Below, in pieces: positions 1-7,162 of a DNA stretch of 33,657 bases. A program made the position numbers and the translations under genes. Within the stretch, counting starts at the first letter, position 1, and each line of letters opens with the position of its first letter. Source of the stretch: Planctomycetota bacterium. GTDB taxonomy: Bacteria > Planctomycetota > PUPC01. The stretch spans positions 1 to 33,657 of the forward strand of contig PUPC01000328.1 of the NCBI GenBank assembly GCA_003553185.1. Reading direction: 5' to 3'. Below the pieces are notes generated by a model, which was not told the DNA's origin, ran no database searches, and saw only the letters and a list, made by a program, of their open reading frames with translations.

Positions 1-561
1 GACAGCGATCAGGCCCGCGCGTACAGCGAGGAGCCGCCGCGCAAACTCATCGAGCGATTGGCCGAGAGCAGGGCATTTTCCTTCGAAGTGTGGCTGGCAC
101 CGGACGGCCTCGAACAGGGTGGACCCGCCCGGATCGTTACCATTTCGGACGGAGTCCGACGCCGAAATATTACCATCGGGCAAGGGGAACACGAACAACC
201 GGGTCCCGACCTGTGTCTCCGATTGCGCACGACCCAAACCAATGCAAACGGGATGCCCCATATCGTGCTCCCCGACACGATCATCGAGCAGCCGGCCCAA
301 TATGTCGTGACCTATGGCGAGAACCGGACCGTGACGATCTATCGGGACGGCAAGCAGATTTATCGGGGTGAACGTGAAGGCGACCTGAATTGGGACACGG
401 GATATCGGTTGGCGTTCGGCGACGAACCAAACGGTGAACGGAACTGGCGGGGACAGCTGTATCGAGTCGGAATCTATGACCGGGAATTGACCGCAGAGGA
501 AGTTGAACAGAACCACAAACACTGGACGGCCGACGAGGAACCCGAAGAGGACGACGAATGA
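1..561 (+). CDS. LamG/concanavalin A-like domain protein, C-terminal fragment truncated by window start
   Basis: Frame open from base 1. Pattern AFSFEVWLAP...IVTISDG...YVVTYGENRTVTIYRDGKQIYRGE...YRVGIYDRELTAEEVEQNH is typical of a LamG-like jelly roll; acidic C-terminus. Confidence 0.8.
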   Translation, partial: DSDQARAYSEEPPRKLIERLAESRAFSFEVWLAPDGLEQGGPARIVTISDGVRRRNITIGQGEHEQPGPDLCLRLRTTQTNANGMPHIVLPDTIIEQPAQYVVTYGENRTVTIYRDGKQIYRGEREGDLNWDTGYRLAFGDEPNGERNWRGQLYRVGIYDRELTAEEVEQNHKHWTADEEPEEDDE

Positions 562-638
562 TTCGACATCGTCCGGCTCTATTGCGGCACCCAAAGGTTG
601 CGGGAATCTCTGCGATCTGGTAATATCTGGATATATCA

Positions 639-715
639 GCGCCTGTGGCTCAATTGGATAGAGCACCGGCCTCCGGAGCCGGGGGTTGCAGGTTCGAATC
701 CTGCCAGGCGTACCA
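639..715 (+). tRNA. tRNA-Arg (anticodon CCG), CCA encoded
   Basis: Acceptor GCGCCTG/CAGGCGT, anticodon arm CCGGC-CTCCGGA-GCCGG (anticodon CCG), T arm GCAGG-TTCGAAT-CCTGC, discriminator A then CCA. Confidence 0.95.
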
Positions 716-807
716 CTGCCTTTCCAGCCGGCCCTGCCGCCAATCCCTGCCCCTCACGCGGCTCCTGATTTCTCGGTACAGTACTGCGGGGTAAGTGCGG
801 AAGGAAT

Positions 808-1647
808 TCAGCCGGCGGCGGGCAGGGGTTCGGCGAATGTGCGGCGCTGAGAGAAGCGGTTCACGGCTGACCATCCGACACGGCGGGCCAGACTGATCGC
901 CCGGTCGAAATCGCGCCCGACTTGCCCGGGGGCGTGTGCGTCCGAACCCAGGCATATCGGGACGTCGAGGTCGTACATCAAGCGCAGGATCTGCTCGGAT
1001 GGGTATTGCTCGCCGACTGGTTTGTGCCATCCGGCGGAGTTGATCTCCACCGTCATACCGGCATCGGCCACCGCCCGAGCGGCTTCGGCGACGGCGTCCG
1101 AGATGTCGCGGTCGGGGCGAAACCCGAACTTTTTGACCAGATCAAAATGGCCGACGATGTCGAATAGACCTGTTTCGGCCATCTCGGTCATCAGGCGGTA
1201 GTAACGGCGGTACACCGCTTCCACGTCCGCAGTCTCCCAGCGGTCCAGGTAGCCCGGGTTATCGAAATTCCAATCGTCGATGAAATGGACCGACCCCATC
1301 CGGAAGTCATATTCGTAAGCGTTGGCAAGACGCTCGATCTCGGGCAGTTGATCGGGCATGAAGTCGAATTCGCCGCCTATGAGTATGCCGATCCGCCCTT
1401 CGTATTTCTGCCGCAGGCGTCGGGCCTCCTCGATGTACCTGCGGAACTCGCCCTCATCCAGGTTGATTTTCTCGGCGATGGGGATGGGGACCGGCATGTG
1501 GACGGCGAAGCCCACCTCGGACAGTTCAGCGGCGATACCGGCCTCCACGCAGGCGCTCATCTCGCCCTCGGCATGGCCGCACCATTTTGTATGGAGATGA
1601 TAGTCCGCCAGGTAGGACAGAGGACACTCCTTTAGAAAACGTTTCAA
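808..1647 (-). CDS. PHP-domain phosphoesterase, histidinol-phosphatase (HisJ/HisK)-like
   Basis: DYHLHTKWCGHAEG, GEFDF, GSVHFIDDW, IVGHFDLVKKFG, GSDAHAPGQVG: PHP metal-binding motifs. Start codon uncertain (TTG at 1647). Confidence 0.88.
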   Translation of the reverse strand: MKRFLKECPLSYLADYHLHTKWCGHAEGEMSACVEAGIAAELSEVGFAVHMPVPIPIAEKINLDEGEFRRYIEEARRLRQKYEGRIGILIGGEFDFMPDQLPEIERLANAYEYDFRMGSVHFIDDWNFDNPGYLDRWETADVEAVYRRYYRLMTEMAETGLFDIVGHFDLVKKFGFRPDRDISDAVAEAARAVADAGMTVEINSAGWHKPVGEQYPSEQILRLMYDLDVPICLGSDAHAPGQVGRDFDRAISLARRVGWSAVNRFSQRRTFAEPLPAAG

Positions 1648-1660
1648 CGGGCGACGGCAG

Positions 1661-2002
1661 CTACAGGATGTCCTCGAACTCGTCTTCGAGTTCGTCCTCG
1701 CCGATCATGTCGTCCAGTTCCTCTTCCTCGGCTTCTTCCTCGATATCCAGCGGGACATCGTAGCCCTCGGGCTCGTCTTCGTGAACGAGGTGGTCGAGCT
1801 CCATCAGCAGTTCGATGAACTGCTGGTTGTTGATCATTGTCTCTTCGAGCATGATCAGCCCGAGCATCGTTCGGGGCTCGCCCGACGCTTCCAACGCCCG
1901 CTGGATTTCGAGCGCCCGGTCTACGTCTTCCTTGGTGCAATAGCCCTTCTGGACGGCCATTTCGCCAAACAACTTTCTGGCAGTTCGGACATCGTCTTCC
2001 AT
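1661..2002 (-). CDS. Small hypothetical protein with a GspE-N/MshEN-like helical region and a highly acidic tail
   Basis: MEDDVRTARKLFGEMAVQKGYCTKEDVDRALEIQRALE...LGLIMLEE, then IEEEAEEEELDDMIGEDELEDEFEDIL. Lies between proB and the PHP gene with short gaps. Confidence 0.75.
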   Translation of the reverse strand: MEDDVRTARKLFGEMAVQKGYCTKEDVDRALEIQRALEASGEPRTMLGLIMLEETMINNQQFIELLMELDHLVHEDEPEGYDVPLDIEEEAEEEELDDMIGEDELEDEFEDIL

Positions 2003-2018
2003 TTTGTCCACCTCCGGA

Positions 2019-3122
2019 TCATTTCCGGACCAGCAGGTTGTCCCGGTGGACCGCTTCCGTATAAGCGGCGTCACCCAGTATGTTGCGCACCTGCCAGCTC
2101 CGCATGCCCTTGATTCGCTCGAGATCGGCCGACGACAGATTGGTCAGGCCCCGTGCGAACGGTTTGCCGTCGGGGCCGACGACCTCGACCGTATCGCCCT
2201 GCTCGAAAGAACCGGTCACGGCCACAATGCCCGACGGGAGCAAGCTGTTGCCACCTTCCACCAGCGCCTTCCTGGCACCGGCGTCTACGTGGATTGTACC
2301 ACGCAAAGTACGCGCCGCAAACCATCGCTTCCAACTGCGGGTACGACGGGCGCCCGACACGAAGAAGGTGCCCAGCTTTTCGCCCGCCATCAGGCGCGGC
2401 AGTACATTTTGCTGAGTGCCGTTCGCTATGATCGCCGCCTGGCCCGAGCCGGCCACCATCCGGACGGCTTCGAGCTTCGAACGCATCCCGCCCGTGCCGC
2501 GCAGTGATTTGCCCCCATTGTCCAGGGCCAATGTCTCTTCGGTAATACGATCGACGAGGGATACCACCTGCTTGCCGTCGAGTAGACCGTCCACCGTGGT
2601 GAGCAGAACGAGGAGTTGAGTATCGAGCAGAGACGCCACGAGTGCGGACAACAGGTCGTTATCGCCGAACCGTATCTCGTCCACGCTGACCGTATCGTTT
2701 TCGTTGACCACGGGGATCGCCCCGAGTTCGAACAGGGCATTGAGGGCGTTTCGGACGTTGAGGTATCGGGTGCGATCGTCAAAGTCGTCGCGGGTAACGA
2801 GGATTTGTGCGGCATGATGGCCGTGTCGTTTGAAGCACCGGTTGTACGCCTCGATGAGGTGGCTCTGCCCCACGGCGGCTGTGGCCTGAAGCCCGGGCAG
2901 TTCTTTCGGCCGCTCTTTCAATCCGAGTTCGCCGATACCGGCCCCGATGGCGCCCGACGTGACCAGGACCACCTGCCGACCGGCCGATACGAGAGAATCA
3001 ACCTGTTCGGCCAGGGCCGACACCCGCTCGACGTTCAAACTCCCGTCGGTGTTGGTGACTACGGCGGTCCCCACTTTGACCACCATGCGCCGGACATCAG
3101 CCAGATATGCAGTTCGGTCCAT
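2019..3122 (-). CDS. proB: Glutamate 5-kinase with C-terminal PUA domain
   Basis: MVVKVGTAVVTNTDGSLN, VTSGAIGAGIGEL, VNENDTVSVDEIRFGDNDLLSA, GTGGMRSKLEAVRM; PUA-like tail (HVDAGARKALVEGGNSLLPSGIVAVTGSFEQGDTVEV). Confidence 0.97.
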   Translation of the reverse strand: MDRTAYLADVRRMVVKVGTAVVTNTDGSLNVERVSALAEQVDSLVSAGRQVVLVTSGAIGAGIGELGLKERPKELPGLQATAAVGQSHLIEAYNRCFKRHGHHAAQILVTRDDFDDRTRYLNVRNALNALFELGAIPVVNENDTVSVDEIRFGDNDLLSALVASLLDTQLLVLLTTVDGLLDGKQVVSLVDRITEETLALDNGGKSLRGTGGMRSKLEAVRMVAGSGQAAIIANGTQQNVLPRLMAGEKLGTFFVSGARRTRSWKRWFAARTLRGTIHVDAGARKALVEGGNSLLPSGIVAVTGSFEQGDTVEVVGPDGKPFARGLTNLSSADLERIKGMRSWQVRNILGDAAYTEAVHRDNLLVRK

Positions 3123-3449
3123 TGGATTTTCCTTCGCTCGGCGAGCAGACGAATCGTATCACCTCGCGCACCGATGTGTCAAGAAGATGCATCGCAGCAA
3201 CGGGCGGTATGGACAGCCGCGTCCCGCCTGCAATCCATAAGCCTTTTGGATTTGAGTTTGAACGATGCTACGAACTACATCCTGGCCCGGATTGTCCTGA
3301 ACACACTCAGCAGGAACCAATACGATTCGGGAAAAAGCTTGTCAAACCGGCCTCGGTCACGTATACCTGAATATGGTACGGCTTAGAAGTTAACAGTCCC
3401 CGCCGACCGCAATATCTCGGGGACGACAACTATCAAAAGGAGGGCAGCT

Positions 3450-4508
3450 TTGCATACAATTCTCGTTACCGGCGGGGCTGGCTTCATCGGCTCGAACTTT
3501 GTGAGATGGGCGCTAGGCCGGCCGGAGGCCAACTGCAAGCTGGTAGTCCTCGACAAGCTGACCTACGCCGGCAATCTGGAGAACCTGGCCGGACTGGAGG
3601 AGACATATCCCGACCATTATTTTTTCGTTCGGGGCGACATCTGCGATGGCGACACCGTAGCGGAGCTATTCGAGAAACACGCCCCGAACGCCGTGCTCAA
3701 CTTCGCCGCCGAATCCCACGTTGACCGCTCCATCCTCGACCCGATGGAGTTCGTGCGAACCAACGTACTGGGCACAGCGACGCTGTTGGCTGCGGCCCGC
3801 CGACACTGGCCGGAGGAGAGTTGGGACCGGGCCCGCTTCCTGCAAATCTCGACCGACGAGGTCTACGGGAGTCTGCCGGAGGACCGCCCCGACATCAAAT
3901 TCACCGAGGACACCCCGCTCGCCCCGCACAGCCCCTATTCGGCATCGAAGGCGTCGGCCGACCTGCTTACACAGGCATATCACGATACATACGGCTTCCC
4001 GACCCTGATCACCCGATGCTCCAACAACTACGGGCCGTACCAGTTCCCGGAGAAGCTGATCCCGCTGGTCATCCGGAACGCAATGAACGACGAGAGCGTG
4101 CCGGTGTACGGCGACGGGAAGAACGTTCGCGACTGGCTGTACGTAAGCGACCACTGCACGGCATTGTGGGACGTGCTATCCACGGGCGAGCCGGGCTCTG
4201 TCTATAACATCGGAGGAGACCGGGAACTCCGCAACATCGATTTGATCCGGATGCTGCTCGACATCCTCGACAAACCCCACTCGCTCATCGAATTCGTCAA
4301 CGACCGGCCGGGGCACGACCGCCGCTATGCCATCGACGCGGGCAAGCTGAAAAGCGAACTGGGCTGGGAGCCGAGCAGTGACTTCCGCGAGAAACTGGCC
4401 GAAACAGTCAACTGGTACCGGGAACATACCGAATGGCTCGAGCGGGTGATCTCCGGCGAATATCTCGCGACATACGACAGAATCTACCGGCGCGGTTGGA
4501 AAGAATAG
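3450..4508 (+). CDS. rfbB: dTDP-glucose 4,6-dehydratase
   Basis: TGGAGFIGSNFVRW, NFAAESHVDRSI, STDEVYGSL, YSASKASADLL, TRCSNNYGPYQFPEKLIPL. TTG start preceded by AAGGAGGG. Confidence 0.95.
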   Translation: MHTILVTGGAGFIGSNFVRWALGRPEANCKLVVLDKLTYAGNLENLAGLEETYPDHYFFVRGDICDGDTVAELFEKHAPNAVLNFAAESHVDRSILDPMEFVRTNVLGTATLLAAARRHWPEESWDRARFLQISTDEVYGSLPEDRPDIKFTEDTPLAPHSPYSASKASADLLTQAYHDTYGFPTLITRCSNNYGPYQFPEKLIPLVIRNAMNDESVPVYGDGKNVRDWLYVSDHCTALWDVLSTGEPGSVYNIGGDRELRNIDLIRMLLDILDKPHSLIEFVNDRPGHDRRYAIDAGKLKSELGWEPSSDFREKLAETVNWYREHTEWLERVISGEYLATYDRIYRRGWKE

Positions 4509-4731
4509 CCCAAGGCGGGCCAGCTTATGCGGACTCCGCTCAATCGCCCGGTCAATCGCAGCCCCTGCCACGGGCACACCACGCAAATGGTGTGTCCTGT
4601 GCGATCCGCCCAGGGCACTCGCCGAGCGGCGTAACCCGCAACATCCTTGTAAAAAGACTAAACTATAAACTTTTTTTTCCGAAGGTAATATTCGGAGTAG
4701 AAATTGAGGCAAGTATTCTTGTGGTTGCGTG

Positions 4732-4776
4732 CCTCCGCCAGGAGGTCCGGCAACGAATGCTCCTTTTGGAAAGGAG
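4732..4776 (+). promoter_or_regulatory. Two hairpins in the 5' UTR; the second includes the Shine-Dalgarno of the first operon gene
   Basis: CCTCC-GCCA-GGAGG (4732-4745) and CTCCTTT-TGG-AAAGGAG (4760-4776). AAGGAG is the apparent SD for ATG 4784. Confidence 0.5.
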
Positions 4777-4783
4777 ATGTAGA

Positions 4784-5320
4784 ATGTTGAAAAAGGTTAC
4801 GAGGTACGGATTCGCGCTTGCTGTGGTCGTATGCCTGTTGGCTCCTTCGATGACGTCGGCGGATAGCACCGTCTCCACCGTCACAATCACGGCGACGGTT
4901 GACTCGTTTGCCGAATGGGATGTCACCACTCCGGCTATTGAGGCGGAGGAGTTCGACGGCAATATCGCGAGCGTGGGCCAGGCAATTACCGCATCGCAGA
5001 CGTTGACGCTGTATGCCAACGTTAACACCACGATCACCCCCACAGGCGGCGTCAACAACGGCATATTGAGCAGCGATACCGACACGTTGACCACGAGCTA
5101 TAAAATGTCCGGCGACGAGATCGATGACGACACTGAATGGATTGTTGCCGGGACAGGCACCGGTGAGTTTTTTGCCGGCAATACGTATTTGGTCACCCAT
5201 GCGGATGGTGTGGGCGCCTATGAGGTGACTCTACATGTCCAAGCCGAAAGCCCGGGCAACCGGGCTCCTGACGCCGGCAGCTACACCTGCGGAGTCGTCT
5301 TGACCGCAACTTGGGACTAG
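4784..5320 (+). CDS. Small secreted beta-rich protein, putative fibre/surface subunit A
   Basis: Signal peptide MLKKVTRYGFALAVVVCLLAPSMTSA; Thr/Val-rich beta pattern; C-term AGSYTCGVVLTATWD; SD AAGGAG. Shares TLTTSYKMSG with the next gene product. Confidence 0.75.
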   Translation: MLKKVTRYGFALAVVVCLLAPSMTSADSTVSTVTITATVDSFAEWDVTTPAIEAEEFDGNIASVGQAITASQTLTLYANVNTTITPTGGVNNGILSSDTDTLTTSYKMSGDEIDDDTEWIVAGTGTGEFFAGNTYLVTHADGVGAYEVTLHVQAESPGNRAPDAGSYTCGVVLTATWD

Positions 5321-5341
5321 TAGCTTGGGCGGCTCGCTGTC

Positions 5342-5361
5342 AAGGTCCCGGGCGGGGCCTT
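5342..5361 (+). promoter_or_regulatory. Intercistronic hairpin between subunit A and subunit B
   Basis: AAGGTCCC-GGGC-GGGGCCTT, 8 bp including one G-U pair, about 43 bp before the next ATG. Confidence 0.5.
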
Positions 5362-5404
5362 GGAGCGGTTTTTCGCCGGAACCCCAGGCCGAGAGGGCGG
5401 AACT

Positions 5405-5869
5405 ATGGTCCTGCGGAAGAACATCATCCAGGCATTGGGCTGTCTTCTGGCAGTCTGCTCCGGTCACAGTACGACATTGGCCGACGCTTCCTGGCAGGAC
5501 GCCCCCTATTCGTTCGAGACGGACGGGCACATCACCTTCCCCGGGCAGGTCCGGGACGGCACATTGGAGATGACCCTGGCGCACGACCAGCCCTGTCGGG
5601 TTTCGGTATCCGTCGCTCAGGCCGGCGACGAGGTGCTGAGTATCGATGGGGATGCCCTGACCACCAGTTATAAGTTGACCGGCCCTTCCGTGCTCAACCC
5701 GGATGAACACTGGGTCGGCTCGCAGACGTTCATCAGCCGAACTTACGACGTAGACGGTCACGGCCCCACGTCGGACATCACCCTTTCGGTCCGTGTGGCA
5801 GCCGCCGGCGATCGAGCCAACAATGCCGGCGAATATTCCGCTTCCATCGTGTTGACGGTCTCATGGTGA
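5405..5869 (+). CDS. Small secreted beta-rich protein, putative subunit B (paralogue of A)
   Basis: Signal-like N-terminus MVLRKNIIQALGCLLAVCSGHSTTLA; ALTTSYKLTG and GDRANNAGEYSASIVLTVSW parallel the upstream gene. Confidence 0.72.
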   Translation: MVLRKNIIQALGCLLAVCSGHSTTLADASWQDAPYSFETDGHITFPGQVRDGTLEMTLAHDQPCRVSVSVAQAGDEVLSIDGDALTTSYKLTGPSVLNPDEHWVGSQTFISRTYDVDGHGPTSDITLSVRVAAAGDRANNAGEYSASIVLTVSW

Positions 5870-5877
5870 GGAAATAT

Positions 5878-7140
5878 ATGAAGGTGAACAGGCCTATCGT
5901 TGCCCTGACATTCGCAGTAGTGGCGGTCTGTTCCGTTCGAGTGGCGAGGGCCGGCGTGGCGGTGGCCCCGCTCAGGCAGGAGATATCGGTCCGGCCCGGT
6001 CGGACCGAACGTTTCAGGATCACGATTACCAACCGGGTTCGAGAGCGGGCTCGTGCCAGGCCGGAGAGTGTACATCTGATGCTGGCCGACGTGGCGGTTT
6101 CGGAGACGGGCCATCTGTCTTTTCCGGAGCCCGGGAGCATGTCGCGATCCGCCAGTGATTGGATAACGCTGAGCGCGACCGAGGTTGTTCTCGAACCGGG
6201 CGAATCAAAACGGCTCGAGGGGACCATCGCAGCCCCTCACAACGCGGCGGGGGAATACTATAGCGCAGTTCTTGTGACACTCGGTTCCCGGGGGAAGACA
6301 GCGGGAGGGGTGACGCTGACATATCGAGTCGCGTCGGGATTGTTCGTCAACGTGACGGGACGCTCATTTCCAAGGCGGGCGAACATCACCAGATGCGAGA
6401 TCGTCTGGCCTCACCTGGACGGCGAACAAGACGACGGGTCGAAAGCCCGGTCGACACTGTCACGCCCCCCAGAGATTGTGGTCGCTTTGGAGAACACAGG
6501 GCAGGCACGATTCCAGGCCACCGGTCAGGTCCGAATTCTGGATGAAAATTTGAGGACTGTCTTCCTGACTCCCTTGCGCAGCAATCGGTCGAGAGTGTTC
6601 GGCGGGGACAGCCGGATATTCAGGACATTGTTGGATAAGCCGCTGCCGGCCGGGCAGTACCAGCTTCATGTAGAGATGGACTACGAATCGCAATGGGGCA
6701 AGGCACGTCACCGGGAACCGTTGGAGATAACGCCAGAGCTTGCCCGCCTTCTGGAACAGGCGGCCGCCGAATCGGACGAACGACAGGCAGGCGATATTCT
6801 GAAGGCAGAGCCCGAGTCGCTTCATTGTAATATGTTGCCGGGCGCTTTCAGATCGTTCGGTATCGTGGTGAAAAATACGTCCGGGTATACCGTGCCCATC
6901 TCGGCCGCTGTTACCGGACAAGACGAAGGCCCGGCTCCGGAAAAATGGTGGTCGATTGAACCGGGCACCTTCGAACTTACGGCCGGCTCGCGCAGGTCGC
7001 TCGTACTGCTGTTGAGGGTCCCCCGGGATATCGATCCGCAGGAACAAGAGTTCTTGCTGGTGCTGAGAGCGATGCAGCCGGATGGGGCGGTGTCGGAGCT
7101 GCGTGTTCCGGTAAACGTTGCCATAAGGGCGAGGAGATGA
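5878..7140 (+). CDS. Secreted multi-Ig-like, chaperone/DUF916-like protein
   Basis: Signal peptide; VAVAPLRQEISVRPGRTERFRITITNR..., LEPGESKRLEGTIAAPHNAAGEYYSAVLV, then two further Ig-like segments. Upstream in-frame ATG 5863 overlaps the stop of the preceding gene. Confidence 0.65.
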   Translation: MKVNRPIVALTFAVVAVCSVRVARAGVAVAPLRQEISVRPGRTERFRITITNRVRERARARPESVHLMLADVAVSETGHLSFPEPGSMSRSASDWITLSATEVVLEPGESKRLEGTIAAPHNAAGEYYSAVLVTLGSRGKTAGGVTLTYRVASGLFVNVTGRSFPRRANITRCEIVWPHLDGEQDDGSKARSTLSRPPEIVVALENTGQARFQATGQVRILDENLRTVFLTPLRSNRSRVFGGDSRIFRTLLDKPLPAGQYQLHVEMDYESQWGKARHREPLEITPELARLLEQAAAESDERQAGDILKAEPESLHCNMLPGAFRSFGIVVKNTSGYTVPISAAVTGQDEGPAPEKWWSIEPGTFELTAGSRRSLVLLLRVPRDIDPQEQEFLLVLRAMQPDGAVSELRVPVNVAIRARR

Positions 7141-7162
7141 CAATCCAATGGGAGGGACAACA

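Noticed and set aside
650-1030. 126-aa minus-strand ORF ending WYAWQDSNLQPPAPEAGALSN
   Set aside because: The C-terminal string is the classic artefactual translation antisense to a tRNA; the rest overlaps the PHP gene.
4596-4760. Possible c-di-GMP (GEMM) riboswitch upstream of subunit A
   Set aside because: The conserved GEMM core sequences were not recognisable; only generic hairpins are supported.
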